Positions 52,021 to 61,048 of a stretch of 64,000 bases of DNA are shown here, piece after piece. Every line of letters begins with the position of its first letter. The stretch's first letter is position 1. The notes under the pieces are model-generated. The model did not search any database. It had not been told where the DNA came from and saw nothing but the letters and a program-made list of their open reading frames with translations. The stretch lies in assembly GCF_008801835.1 (NCBI RefSeq), contig NZ_VZOW01000005.1:124001-188000 (forward strand), in the 5' to 3' direction. The position numbers and the translations under genes are program-made. This stretch comes from Cupriavidus pauculus. Lineage in GTDB: Bacteria > Pseudomonadota > Gammaproteobacteria > Burkholderiales > Burkholderiaceae.

Positions 52021-53181
52021 TCAGAACGCCTCGTTGATCTGAAAGTAGACGCCTTTGGTGTTGCTGCCAACGCCGACGTCGAACCGCACATTAACGCGCG
52101 GCTTGAATTCGAAGCGATATCCCACGCCCGCGTTCGGCAGCCAATGCGCCGACGTCAAGGCGCCCGGATTGCCGGCGATCGCGCCCGTTCCCAACCAGAA
52201 CACCATGCCCTGGCGACCCGCGATATGCCAGCGGTATTCCACCTGCGCGGTCAGCATCGCCTTGTCGCGATACTGTCCCATGAAATAGCCGCGCATGTGT
52301 CGCCCGTCGCCCAGCTTGGACATCATGCTCCACGGCACATCGCCCCAATTGAATTTGCCATAGATGTCGAACGCCAGTACGTCGCGTTCGCGCATGCGGA
52401 AATACGTGTCGTAGGTGATGTCGAGCGATTCGAAATCGGTGTCGCTGCCGATTGCGCGACGGTAAACGGTGCCGTTGAGCAGCAGCGCCTGCCCCTTGTA
52501 GGGATTGGGCAGGAAGTCGCGCGTGTCGTAGGAAAAATGCGCCGTCAGGCCGCTGCTGAGAACCCGCGTGCCATGCGGATCGGTGGCCAGCGCGCTGCTG
52601 CTGCCGCGGTCCAGTTGCGCCGCATTGTCGTACTCGAAATCGTAGCCGCCGCCGATGTAGACATTGGGCCGTACGCGCACCATCACGCGTGGCTGCACTA
52701 CCACGCCGCGCCGCGTGTAGCCTTCCTTGTTGGCGTTGTCGATGGCCTTGTCGTAGCCAATGCCCCAGTAGGACGTCGGCATGTTCACCAGCCCGCCAGA
52801 GAAGACAAAGCGGTAGCTGTCGTCGGCAAAGAACGTGTTGTTGTCGACGCCGATGCCCACTGCGCCCGTGGTGGTCAGAAATCCGTGGATGGTCACCGTC
52901 GACAGCTGCGTGTCCTTTTCCGCGTTGCCGGGTTTGTAGAGACCGATGGCGGCAGCGCCGACGCCGAGGCCCATCTCGGGGTTATAGAACGGGCCCGGCA
53001 GCACGCCCCAATCGATGCCGTGGCTCAGATCCACTTCCTTGGACGCGCCAAGCTTGTTCAGGACTCTGTCGATCCAGCTCGTGTGTTCGGCTGAGGCGGT
53101 CTGCGGCGATTGCGCGGTCTGCGCCGCCGCGGACGCCGCACAGACCGACAGCGAGAGCCAGGCGACGATGGTGGTGCGCAT
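52021..53181 (-). CDS. Outer-membrane beta-barrel protein, BamA/surface-antigen type
   Basis: A 386-residue exported protein with a signal peptide ending SAAAQ and a C-terminal 16-strand-like barrel. Barrel segments include GLTAHFSYDTRDFLPNPYKGQALLLNG and RYFMGQYR-like turns, then GVGYRFEFKPRVNVRFDVGVG, ending in Phe. There is no POTRA repeat in this length. It follows the 53187 gene by five bases. Function unknown; such barrels are often patatin- or autotransporter-related. Confidence 0.8.
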   Translation of the reverse strand: MRTTIVAWLSLSVCAASAAAQTAQSPQTASAEHTSWIDRVLNKLGASKEVDLSHGIDWGVLPGPFYNPEMGLGVGAAAIGLYKPGNAEKDTQLSTVTIHGFLTTTGAVGIGVDNNTFFADDSYRFVFSGGLVNMPTSYWGIGYDKAIDNANKEGYTRRGVVVQPRVMVRVRPNVYIGGGYDFEYDNAAQLDRGSSSALATDPHGTRVLSSGLTAHFSYDTRDFLPNPYKGQALLLNGTVYRRAIGSDTDFESLDITYDTYFRMRERDVLAFDIYGKFNWGDVPWSMMSKLGDGRHMRGYFMGQYRDKAMLTAQVEYRWHIAGRQGMVFWLGTGAIAGNPGALTSAHWLPNAGVGYRFEFKPRVNVRFDVGVGSNTKGVYFQINEAF

Positions 53182-53186
53182 GATCG

Positions 53187-54263
53187 TCAGAATCGGAAGA
53201 ATCCGGTGGCGATGATATTGCTGCGGTTATAGCCGTAGCCGATTTCCAGCAACAGCCCCAGGCTGCGGTTGATGGCCCAGCTGGCCCCGAACGATCCGCT
53301 CCAGTTGCCGGCCACGCTTTCGCCGATCTGGTAGTTCAGGCGCGCGGTCTGGCCGCCTGAATCGGGCACGGGGACATCGAAGTGCCCGGTGATGGTAGCG
53401 CGCGTACGAAAATAGGTGGCGCCGATGTAGGGCGTGAGCAATCCCAGGCCGTGGCCCAGCCGGAAATTCCATCCCACGCGCGGACCGATGTTGATCGACT
53501 TGACCGGCGTCTCGGACATGGAAATGTCCGAGACGGTGTATGTCACCGGCAGCGAGAAGAACAATTGCTTGTAGGTGCCCACCAGCGTGAAGCCGCCGCC
53601 ATAGGTGTGGCCGCTATAGTTGGCGTGCTGCGTCGGCAGCTTGATCGGCTTGCTGCAATTCGGGCCGGGCCGGCGACCGCCGCAGCCGATATTGATGCCG
53701 AAGAATCGTTCGAGATCGGTCAGCGACGAGAAGTTGATATCGATGGAGCCGCTGCCCTGGACGTTGCCGAAGATGCCATAAACGTTCATGAATGGAAACA
53801 GCCACGCGCCAACCTGCACCTGATTCGACACGTTGTGGATGCGCGACTGCTGGAACTGCACGAAATCCGCCGCGCGCAGCGGATTGGCGCCGGCCGAAAT
53901 CTGCAGGTGATCGAGCTGATATCGCTGATTGCCGTTGAAATAGGAATAGCCGATATCGTACGGATTGGGCAGGCTGTAGCCCTTGTCGATCACGCGCTGC
54001 GCGAAGAATGGCAGCGCGCGATCCCATTGCGCGGGCTCCGCCGGGGCCGGATCGGGCGTGCCGACCGGCCCGACGATGCCGCGATACGGGCCTGACTGCG
54101 TGTCAGGTGTGGCAACCGCCGCTGCAGCGCCGCCGCCATTGCCGGCCGTCCAGGCATGCGCGCAGAGCGGCAGTGCCAGGGCGACGGCCAGACCCAGGCC
54201 GGCCAACGGTCTTCGAATGCAAAGGCGGCGCAAGCTGCCGCCGGATGCGCCGCTTGCGGACAT
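53187..54263 (-). CDS. Outer-membrane protein, transporter-like barrel
   Basis: A 358-residue exported protein with a signal peptide (LAVALALPLCAHAW) and a beta-rich body ending NIIATGFFRF, the Phe terminus expected for outer-membrane assembly. Alternating aromatic strands (VGAWLFPFMNVYGIFGNVQG, SFGASWAINRSLGLLLEIGYGYN) are clear. The gap to the downstream BamA-type gene is five bases, so the two are one operon. No specific family recognised. Confidence 0.75.
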   Translation of the reverse strand: MSASGASGGSLRRLCIRRPLAGLGLAVALALPLCAHAWTAGNGGGAAAAVATPDTQSGPYRGIVGPVGTPDPAPAEPAQWDRALPFFAQRVIDKGYSLPNPYDIGYSYFNGNQRYQLDHLQISAGANPLRAADFVQFQQSRIHNVSNQVQVGAWLFPFMNVYGIFGNVQGSGSIDINFSSLTDLERFFGINIGCGGRRPGPNCSKPIKLPTQHANYSGHTYGGGFTLVGTYKQLFFSLPVTYTVSDISMSETPVKSINIGPRVGWNFRLGHGLGLLTPYIGATYFRTRATITGHFDVPVPDSGGQTARLNYQIGESVAGNWSGSFGASWAINRSLGLLLEIGYGYNRSNIIATGFFRF

Positions 54264-54433
54264 TGCGCACTGACCCCTGGTTTCGATTCGGATCCGGCAT
54301 CTTCCCTGATTGAGGACCTTGGACGAAGTGAATGTTTTCGTCTCTGCCCTTAGGATTTCTGATGTCGGCGATTCTGGCGCCGCCGGATCGGAGGCGTCCG
54401 ACTTAGCAGCACCGCAGGCGGAACGAGGTCGGG

Positions 54434-54471
54434 GCCAAAGCCAAAGCCAAAGCCAGAGCCAAAGCCAAAGC
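54434..54471 (+). repeat. Hexanucleotide tandem repeat (GCCAAA)
   Basis: Six and a third copies of GCCAAA in a row, with one variant (GCCAGA) in fourth place. It lies in the non-coding stretch upstream of the OMP genes. Frames through it would read Gln-Ser or Ala-Leu repeats, but no supported gene covers it. Confidence 0.85.
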
Positions 54472-54544
54472 AGGATCGGTCAGGCATGCGTTGCGGTCCG
54501 GCCGCAAGGCGCAAAGCCGTCGTATGTCCGCGGTTGCGAGTACT

Positions 54545-54784
54545 TCAGCTGGTATGAATCGGCGCCAGCGCGGCGCGCGGGGCGCTGGCCCCTTTGGCCG
54601 CGTCGTTGGCCGCACCGCCCGCGGGGGCGCCGTTTGTGGCGCCGCACTCGACGGATTTGGCGTGCTGGCGTTGATGGGCATTGTCGCGCGCGCGCTCGAT
54701 GACGGCAAAGTCAGGGCCGGCAACGGCGGACAGCGAGGCAAGCAGGGAGGCTGCGCCACACAGGGCGAGCAAGGCGGACTTCAT
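54545..54784 (-). CDS. Small exported protein of unknown function
   Basis: A 79-residue protein with a signal peptide (LLALCGAASLLASLSAVAG) and an Ala/Gly-rich mature part (FAVIERARDNAHQRQHAKSVECG). One Cys remains. GGAG precedes the ATG by six bases. It stands alone between the OMP operon and the membrane-protein pair. Not recognised. Confidence 0.62.
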   Translation of the reverse strand: MKSALLALCGAASLLASLSAVAGPDFAVIERARDNAHQRQHAKSVECGATNGAPAGGAANDAAKGASAPRAALAPIHTS

Positions 54785-54922
54785 CGAAGACTCCGGTGGG
54801 TGGGGGAAACCTTTGACCGCGATGATCCGCCTTTTCTGCTATAGCGTCCAAGACCGGCTTGCTATGTATTGCATAGGCTGGACCAATGGTTGATGTTTGC
54901 GCGATGCCTGCGCCGGGGCCGC

Positions 54923-55072
54923 TCAGAAGATGCGGTCCCGGTGCACATAGAGCGCGGCCACGATGACGACGATGCAGTACGCCACGCCGACGCATGCCAG
55001 GGCGCAAAGCGTGGAGATGTAGCGGTCGGGCGTGCTGCAGCGATAGCGAAACCACTTGACGAGTGAGTGCAT
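54923..55072 (-). CDS. Small single-span membrane protein
   Basis: A 49-residue protein: MHSLVKWFRYRCSTPDRYIS, then a helix (TLCALACVGVAYCIVVIVAALYV) and HRDRIF. AGGAGG precedes the ATG. It begins 11 bases after the stop of the 55084 gene, so it is the second gene of that unit. Cysteines in the helix are notable. Function unknown. Confidence 0.66.
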   Translation of the reverse strand: MHSLVKWFRYRCSTPDRYISTLCALACVGVAYCIVVIVAALYVHRDRIF

Positions 55073-55083
55073 GAATCCTCCTG

Positions 55084-55506
55084 TCAGATCGAGAGGTTGA
55101 GGTGAATGATCGTGAAGACGAATGCCGACACGGCGACCAGCACCACCGAGGTTGCAAGTACCCGGAAATGGCTGAGCCAGGTCACGCCGGCGGGACGCTT
55201 GCGCGGTGTCGTGAAGACGATCCCGCATGACGAGAACAGGCTGGCCAGCACCAGGACGACGATCAGTGCTGCGCCCATGTACTGGTGGCCCGGCGCGTCC
55301 GCCAGAAACGCGGCGGTGCTGCCTGTCAGTTCGTAAAGCCCCGATACGCAGAAGCCCATCGAAGGCCAGCATAGTTGCCCGTCCTTGAAGGCGTTCACTA
55401 ATGCGAGGCGGGAGGCGGGGAGGGAAAGCGGGAAGGCTCGCATGCACAGCAGCGAGAGAAGCGGCGCCAGCACCGGCAGAGCGATGGTGACAAGAAACCA
55501 GCCCAC
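55084..55506 (-). CDS. Four-span membrane protein of unknown function
   Basis: A 140-residue protein with four likely membrane helices: FLVTIALPVLAPLLSLLCM, a middle region near YELTGSTAAFL, AALIVVLVLASLFSSCGIVF and VLATSVVLVAVSAFVFTII. The start is GTG (55506) after AAAGGAGG. It is cotranscribed with the 49-residue gene downstream. No family recognised. Confidence 0.72.
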   Translation of the reverse strand: MGWFLVTIALPVLAPLLSLLCMRAFPLSLPASRLALVNAFKDGQLCWPSMGFCVSGLYELTGSTAAFLADAPGHQYMGAALIVVLVLASLFSSCGIVFTTPRKRPAGVTWLSHFRVLATSVVLVAVSAFVFTIIHLNLSI

Positions 55507-55658
55507 TTTTTTCCTCCTTTCTTTCGAGTCGATGGCTTCGAGTCTAAGGAGTGTTTTGAGCGCTGGCGAGTAAACTTATGTTGCCGAATCGTGGACATGC
55601 CACGCAACGCAATGCGGCGGCCTGCATTGCGTCAATCCCGCATCAATCGCAACATCAA

Positions 55659-56333
55659 TCACGCATCAATTACGCGGCGCGCAAAGCGTTCAAGATAGTC
55701 CATCAGCGCCTGCGCGCCATCGGCGGCTTGGGTTTCGTTGCCGCTGGCGATGGCTTCGGCCATGGCGTGATGGGCTTGCGCGCCTTCGGCTATTTCACCT
55801 TCGTGCTGATAGGCATACCAGAAGCGCCGGCACTGCACGATCAACGGAACCACTGCCTTGACGGCGGAACGGTTGCGGCAGGCGGCGTGGTTGACATGGT
55901 CGAGCGCCTGGTCGGCCTCCATGTATTCGTCGAGATTGCCGCGCTGCGCGGCCTTCACCATCTTCTGCGCGCATGCAAGCAGCGCCTTGCGCTGGGCGTC
56001 GGTGGCACGCCGCGCGGCAGTGGTGGCGATCAGGCGTTCCAGTACACGCCGCGTGGCGATCACGTCCAGGTGATCCATGACGTCGATGGTGGACACCATG
56101 AGCCCGCGTCGCGGTTGCTGGACGATCAGGCCGATCGACACCATGCGCATCAGCGCTTCGCGCACGGGCGTGCGGCCAAGCCCGGTCAATTCCGCAAGCT
56201 CGGCCTCGACCACGGGACTTCCTGGTGCGATCTCCAGCTTGGAGATCATCGTCTCGATCTTGTCGTAGGCCACATCGGCGGCGCGCCGCTTGCCCTGGCC
56301 GGGCGTGCTCTGGGTCTTGGTCTGGGTTGTCAT
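55659..56333 (-). CDS. GntR/FadR-family regulator of the TRAP operon
   Basis: A 224-residue GntR regulator of the FadR/FCD type: helix-turn-helix PVVEAELAELTGLGRTPVREALMRM, then an FCD domain with metal-type histidines (ALDHVNHAA, AHHAMAEAI). It is the last gene on the minus strand after dctP, and the most likely protein to bind the inverted repeat upstream of the DapA-like gene at 60585. Confidence 0.88.
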   Translation of the reverse strand: MTTQTKTQSTPGQGKRRAADVAYDKIETMISKLEIAPGSPVVEAELAELTGLGRTPVREALMRMVSIGLIVQQPRRGLMVSTIDVMDHLDVIATRRVLERLIATTAARRATDAQRKALLACAQKMVKAAQRGNLDEYMEADQALDHVNHAACRNRSAVKAVVPLIVQCRRFWYAYQHEGEIAEGAQAHHAMAEAIASGNETQAADGAQALMDYLERFARRVIDA

Positions 56334-56411
56334 CTCGAAGGTGTAGGCAGCAACGCCCGGCGCCGCGGCAACGGGCCGGGGGCGTGCGCCCGCAGTGCGA
56401 ATGCCGTCCGA

Positions 56412-56437
56412 TCCGGCACCCGGGCGACGGTGCCGGA
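56412..56437 (-). terminator. Hairpin between dctP and the GntR gene
   Basis: A 9-bp perfect stem TCCGGCACC / GGTGCCGGA with an 8-base loop. There is no U-run, so it may act as a partial terminator or RNA-stability element that lowers regulator expression relative to the transporter. Confidence 0.4.
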
Positions 56438-56483
56438 CATTATGCCGCAGCGGCGGGGTGCCGCATGGCCGGACGGCTGGGCC

Positions 56484-57485
56484 TCAGACCGCGGCGCCGA
56501 TCCTGCGCAGCTCCGGAATCGCCGGCGCCTTGGCCACCCACATCTCGTCGAACTTGCGGATCACGGGCTGCGGGTCGTAGCCGGACATGCTCTTGAAATG
56601 CACGGACGACTGCTTGAGCTTGTCGATCAGGCCGGCTTCGGTGGTTACGATGTCGTTGATCTGCGCCACCAGCGCCTGATTGACCTGCGCGCGGATCAGT
56701 TCCTTGTCCTTGGCGTCCAGGCCAGCCCAGATGCGTCCCGACACCAGCGGCGCGAATGGCATGAACAGCGCGTTCATTGGCAGCAGCGACTTGGCGATTT
56801 TGTCGTAGCGCTGGTTCCAGGACAGTTCGATATCGGCCTCGAGTCCATCGACCTGGCCATTGGTCATGGCGTCGAACACGGCCGGCGTGGGGATCGGTGT
56901 CGGCGCCGCGCCCAGCATCGAATAGAAATCGCGATAGACGGGCGTCGGGTTGATCCGCAGCTTCATGCCCTTGAGATCGTCTGGCGAGTTGATGTCGCGC
57001 GTGGCAAGTACCACGCGCATGCCGGTGATGCCCCAGCCCAGGCCGATGGTGCCGGTCTCGCGCGGCAACGCATCGAGCAGCTTCAGCGCGGTAGGCGTGC
57101 GCACCAGCTTTGCCACGCTGGCGGTGGATCGCACCAGGTACGGCGCGTTGATGGCCGCCACGCTGGACACGCGCGAGCCCAGTTCCGCGGCCTGGATCCA
57201 TCCCATGTCGAGCGCGCCGGATTGCAGTTGCTGCATCATTGCGGATTCGTTGCCGAGTTGGCCGGAATGGAACACCGTCACGCTCAGGCGGCCATCGGTT
57301 TCCTTCTTCAGCGATTCGCCGAACGCCACCGCCGCACGGTTCCACGAATGGCCCGCCGGGGTAATCAAGCCCAGGCGAAATTCCTTGGTCGTGGCCGCAT
57401 GGGTGCGCGAGGTGATGACCAGCGGCGCGGCAATGCCGGCCAGTGCGGTGGACTTGATGAAATGGCGGCGGGTAATCAGTGACAT
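56484..57485 (-). CDS. dctP: TRAP transporter substrate-binding protein DctP
   Basis: A 333-residue periplasmic receptor with a twin-arginine signal (TRRHFIKSTALAG). DctP features are LITPAGHSWNRAAVAFGESLKKETDGRLSV, then LKGMKLRINPTPVYRDFYSMLGAAPTP with the conserved substrate-binding arginine, and the C-terminal helix. It binds a carboxylate and delivers it to DctQM. RBS follows the dctM stop after 84 bases. Confidence 0.93.
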   Translation of the reverse strand: MSLITRRHFIKSTALAGIAAPLVITSRTHAATTKEFRLGLITPAGHSWNRAAVAFGESLKKETDGRLSVTVFHSGQLGNESAMMQQLQSGALDMGWIQAAELGSRVSSVAAINAPYLVRSTASVAKLVRTPTALKLLDALPRETGTIGLGWGITGMRVVLATRDINSPDDLKGMKLRINPTPVYRDFYSMLGAAPTPIPTPAVFDAMTNGQVDGLEADIELSWNQRYDKIAKSLLPMNALFMPFAPLVSGRIWAGLDAKDKELIRAQVNQALVAQINDIVTTEAGLIDKLKQSSVHFKSMSGYDPQPVIRKFDEMWVAKAPAIPELRRIGAAV

Positions 57486-57569
57486 GGCGCTTCTCTCCTG
57501 GCTTTCGGGGTGAACGACGTTGGGAACAATCGGGATGACGGGTGGGCGGAACGGATCGGCGGCGCGCGC

Positions 57570-58835
57570 TCAATTCAGCAGTCCGATGGACAGGCTGGGA
57601 AATAGCGAAAGCAGCACCAGTGCCACGCAACTGATCACAAAGAACGGCAGTGTGACCATGAACATCTTTCCGGGCTTGGCGCCCGTGACGGCCGAGGCGA
57701 CGAAGAAGCTCAGGCCGACGGGCGGCGACATCAGGCCCAGCACGAGATTGATCACGATGACCACGCCAAAATGGCGCGGATCGATGTGATAGACCTCGGT
57801 GGCCACCGGCAGCAGGATCGGCACCGTCATGATCAGTCCCGGAATGCCGTCGATCACGGTGCCGATGATCAGCAGGATCACGTTGGCCAGCAGCAGGAAT
57901 GCAATCGGGCTGTGCGCCACGGTCTGGATCCAGGCAGCCACCATCTGCGGGATCTTTCCGTAGATCAGCAGCCACGAAAACACCGCGGCGGCGGCCACCA
58001 GAAACAGCACGATGGCCGAGTAGATCGCCGAGCGCAGCAGAATGGCCGGCAGCGTGCGCAGATCGAATTCGCGCGTGACGTAGCGGCCCACCAGCGCCGC
58101 GGCCAGCGCGCCAACCGCCGCCGCCTCGGTGGGATTGGCAAGCCCGGCCAGGATCGAGCCGACGATGACGATCGGGATCAGCAGCGTGGGGCTTGCCTGC
58201 AGCACGGTAGCCACGCGCTCGCGCAACGACCTGCGCGCGCTGCGCGGATAGTTGTAGAACAGCCCCATGACGGCGATGATGACGAAGAACAGCAGCGTCA
58301 GCAGCACGCCGGGCAGGATGCCTGCGATCAGCATGTCGCCCACCGCCACCTGCGCCAGCACGCTGTAGACCACGAACATCACCGACGGGGGAATGATCGG
58401 CCCCAACATGCCGCCGTAGACGGTGAGCCCCGCGGCAAAGGTCTTGTCGTAACCCTGCTTTTCCATCTCGGGCACCATCACCTGCGACATGATGGCCACT
58501 TGCGCGGTGGCCGATCCGATGATCGACGACACCAGCATGTTGGCAAGGATGTTGACGTACGCGAGTCCGCCCTTGATCGATCCGACGAACGCCATCGACA
58601 GATCGACCAGCCGCCGCGTGATGCCGCCGCTGTTCATGATCTCGCCGATCAGGATGAACAGCGGGATGGCGATCAGCCCGTAGCTGTCCACGCCGGCAAA
58701 CATCTGCGAGGGAAACGACTGCAGCAATACGGTGTCGCCGGTGCTGAAGATGAACGCCAGGCCGGACAGGCACAGGCAGATGCCGATCGGCACGCCCACC
58801 AGCATCACGGCGCAGAAGAAGAACGTGGTCACCAT
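57570..58835 (-). CDS. dctM: TRAP transporter large permease DctM
   Basis: A 421-residue membrane protein with many helices, the sodium-driven translocation subunit of the TRAP system. GLIAIPLFILIGEIMNSGGITRRLVDL and GGMLGPIIPPSVMFVVYS are the conserved DctM segments. It begins one base after the dctQ stop, consistent with coupled translation. Confidence 0.95.
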   Translation of the reverse strand: MVTTFFFCAVMLVGVPIGICLCLSGLAFIFSTGDTVLLQSFPSQMFAGVDSYGLIAIPLFILIGEIMNSGGITRRLVDLSMAFVGSIKGGLAYVNILANMLVSSIIGSATAQVAIMSQVMVPEMEKQGYDKTFAAGLTVYGGMLGPIIPPSVMFVVYSVLAQVAVGDMLIAGILPGVLLTLLFFVIIAVMGLFYNYPRSARRSLRERVATVLQASPTLLIPIVIVGSILAGLANPTEAAAVGALAAALVGRYVTREFDLRTLPAILLRSAIYSAIVLFLVAAAAVFSWLLIYGKIPQMVAAWIQTVAHSPIAFLLLANVILLIIGTVIDGIPGLIMTVPILLPVATEVYHIDPRHFGVVIVINLVLGLMSPPVGLSFFVASAVTGAKPGKMFMVTLPFFVISCVALVLLSLFPSLSIGLLN

Positions 58836-58836
58836 G

Positions 58837-59481
58837 TCAGTTCACCGTCTCGGAGTTGCCTACCTGGAATTCGGCGAACGTGCGCCGCGGCGCCAGGTTC
58901 AGGTCTTCCAGCAGATTGGCCAGCGCATGCAGGCTCAGGCTCAGCGAGAACAGCGGGATGATCATCTGCAGCGCCCACATCGGCCATTCGAGCGTTTGCG
59001 TGCGCTCGGTGTACAGGAAGTTGAAGGTCTCGGCCGCGTATTCCCTGGCGTCGAAGTGGTAGCGTGCGATGCCCACCGGATCCATCCAGAGCCAGCACAT
59101 CGCGATCATCGCGAGGCCGAACACCAGCACGCCGGCGGTGGCCACCACCTTCGCCGCCCGCGAAGCACGCGCGCCCAGCTGTTCGGTCAGCAGGCCGACG
59201 GCAAAGTCCAGGCGCAGCCGGGTCATGATCGATGCGCCGACAAAAGTCAGCCAGACCACCGAATACACCGACGCCTCGTCCACCCAGTACAGCGGCAGGC
59301 CGGCATAGCGCGTGACCACGTTCAGCAGGATCAGCAACACCAGCAGCGTCATCAGGCCGCCAAGCAGATGCCGCTCGACGGCCAGCACGGCGTCCGAAAG
59401 GCGGAGCACCCAGCGCACCGGCCGCGCAACGCGCGGGCTGCCGTAGGCATTGGCCACGGCGGGGGAGGAAAGGTCGGACAT
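58837..59481 (-). CDS. dctQ: TRAP transporter small permease DctQ
   Basis: A 214-residue four-helix protein that bridges DctP and DctM. Motifs RYAGLPLYWVDEASVYSVVWLTFVGA and MIIPLFSLSLSLHALANLL are typical. The start at 59481 has AGGAGT upstream. It lies between the DapA-like gene and dctM in one transcription unit. Confidence 0.93.
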   Translation of the reverse strand: MSDLSSPAVANAYGSPRVARPVRWVLRLSDAVLAVERHLLGGLMTLLVLLILLNVVTRYAGLPLYWVDEASVYSVVWLTFVGASIMTRLRLDFAVGLLTEQLGARASRAAKVVATAGVLVFGLAMIAMCWLWMDPVGIARYHFDAREYAAETFNFLYTERTQTLEWPMWALQMIIPLFSLSLSLHALANLLEDLNLAPRRTFAEFQVGNSETVN

Positions 59482-59609
59482 TGCTGAAGGACTCCTGTTC
59501 GGGGGATTTCGGTCGGACCCGGGGCGCGAGCAAGTTGGATGCCACGCGCGCGATGCGCGCGCATGCGGGCGGCGCGATGGGCCTTGCGCGCGCCGCCCGT
59601 GCGAGCGGC

Positions 59610-60524
59610 TCAGGCCACCGACTGGTATTGCGCCGGACGCGTGGCCAGCGCCTGGCGCACGACCTTTTCGACGAAGGCGCGTTCGTCGCCCACCAGCGGC
59701 AGGCGTGGGCGGCGCATGTGTTCGGTGCCCACGCCGACGATGGCGTCGATCAGCTTCAGGTTCTGCACCAGCTTGTTCGACACGTCGAGATGCAGCATCG
59801 GCGTCATCCACTGGTAGAGCTTGAGCGCCTCGGCAAACTGTCCGGCCTTCATCAGGTCGAACAGCGCCACGGTCTCGCGCGGGAACGCGCAGCCGACGCC
59901 GGCGAGCAGACCATCGCAACCGAGCGCGAGCCCTTCGTAGGCCAGATCGTCGACGCCCATGAAGATCTGGTAGCGATCGCCCACGGTATTGCGCAGGTCG
60001 GTGACGCGGCGGATATCGCCGGTGCTTTCCTTGATGGCCGCGAGCCATTCGCAGTCCCCCAGCTCGGCCATATGCTCGGGCTTGAGATCGACGCGGTACG
60101 CGACGGGATTGTTGTAGACCATCATCGGCTTCTGGGCGGCATTGGCCATGGCGCGCACGTTCTGCATCGCCTCGCGCGCGTCGGCGACGTAGATCACCGA
60201 TGGCATCACCATGAAGCCGGCTACGCCCAGCTTGTTGGCGCCGTCGATATAGCGCAGCGCGTCGCGCGTGCTGGTTTCCGAAACATTGGCCAGCACGGGG
60301 ATGCGGCCGTCGGCGGCTTCCAGCGCGATGCGGGCCACGTCGAGTTTCTCGTCCAGCGACAGCGTGCTCGCCTCGCCCAGCGACCCGCATGTCACCAGAC
60401 CGTGGATGCCGTTGCGGATCTGAAAATCGATGTGCTTTATGGTGCCCTCGGCGTCGATGCGCTCGTCGGCGTGGAATTTGGTGGTGACTGCCGGGAAGAT
60501 GCCAGTCCAGCGGGGATTGCGCAT
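59610..60524 (-). CDS. DapA-family aldolase/dehydratase
   Basis: A 304-residue (beta/alpha)8 enzyme of the dihydrodipicolinate synthase/N-acetylneuraminate lyase superfamily. The Schiff-base lysine is in AAIKESTGD (about residue 165), the conserved tyrosine in MVYNNPVAYR and the carboxylate loop in GSLGEASTLS. The real substrate is not readable; the neighbouring TRAP transporter and GntR protein suggest a sugar acid or related carboxylate. GAGGAG precedes ATG at 60524. First gene of the operon. Confidence 0.85.
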   Translation of the reverse strand: MRNPRWTGIFPAVTTKFHADERIDAEGTIKHIDFQIRNGIHGLVTCGSLGEASTLSLDEKLDVARIALEAADGRIPVLANVSETSTRDALRYIDGANKLGVAGFMVMPSVIYVADAREAMQNVRAMANAAQKPMMVYNNPVAYRVDLKPEHMAELGDCEWLAAIKESTGDIRRVTDLRNTVGDRYQIFMGVDDLAYEGLALGCDGLLAGVGCAFPRETVALFDLMKAGQFAEALKLYQWMTPMLHLDVSNKLVQNLKLIDAIVGVGTEHMRRPRLPLVGDERAFVEKVVRQALATRPAQYQSVA

Positions 60525-61048
60525 GAAAACTCCTCGAGTGAATGGGGGCGACCGGCATACAAGCCGTTTCGCCTCGCATAGTAAATATCCTGTAAATATA
60601 TTTAGGATATCTTTGTGAGGAGATCTAGCAAGATCGATGCCAGTGGAAACCCGGATAGGCGTGGCGATCTGCGATATGGCTTGGCGCAACGGTTTCGGCG
60701 GATGGAGGCGGGCGCGCAGCCGGCTCGGCTACCCCGGTGGCGCGGGCTTCTGCAATGGTGCGACGCGCCGAAGCTGGGCATGCCGTGCACCGTCGATGTG
60801 TGCCGCCGGGCGCTTGGGTGCCTTGGAAATGCGACTCCCCGGCAGGTGTCGCCACGCCAGCATCGAAGCGATGCAGTGGGATATCTGCAGGGCTCGCGGC
60901 CGGTGTTCGATTTCCCGGGAAGGAACTAGTCGTACTTTCCCGAGTCAATGTTGCGTTCGGTTACAATGCTGTCCTGCAGCAAATCCCCGGTCTTAACACC
61001 CGCGGGAAGACCGCTCGATCTCCACCCAAGTGCTGCCATCCCCGCCCC
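60525..61048. other. Divergent intergenic region between the TRAP operon and the Czc-type genes
   Basis: About 520 bases. The left end holds the operator above. The right end has a TACAAT -10-like hexamer at 60962-60967, about 80 bases before the next start, without a good -35. Open frames at 60615-60996 are shadows. Confidence 0.5.
60585..60610. promoter_or_regulatory. Inverted repeat operator ahead of the DapA-TRAP operon
   Basis: ATATCCT (60585-60591) and AGGATAT (60604-60610) are perfect arms with a 12-base AT-rich spacer, 61 bases upstream of the DapA-like start. An AT-rich window in GC-rich DNA, suiting a GntR-family site. Confidence 0.55.

Noticed and set aside
54403..54759. Frame with an Ala-Leu repeat from the GCCAAA array
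   Set aside because: The repeat, not selection, makes the frame; no start signal. The opposite frame (54310-54702) reads Gln-Ser and is equally unsupported.
60615..60948. Two overlapping frames upstream of the Czc-type genes
   Set aside because: Both are Arg/Pro-rich shadows with no ribosome site.
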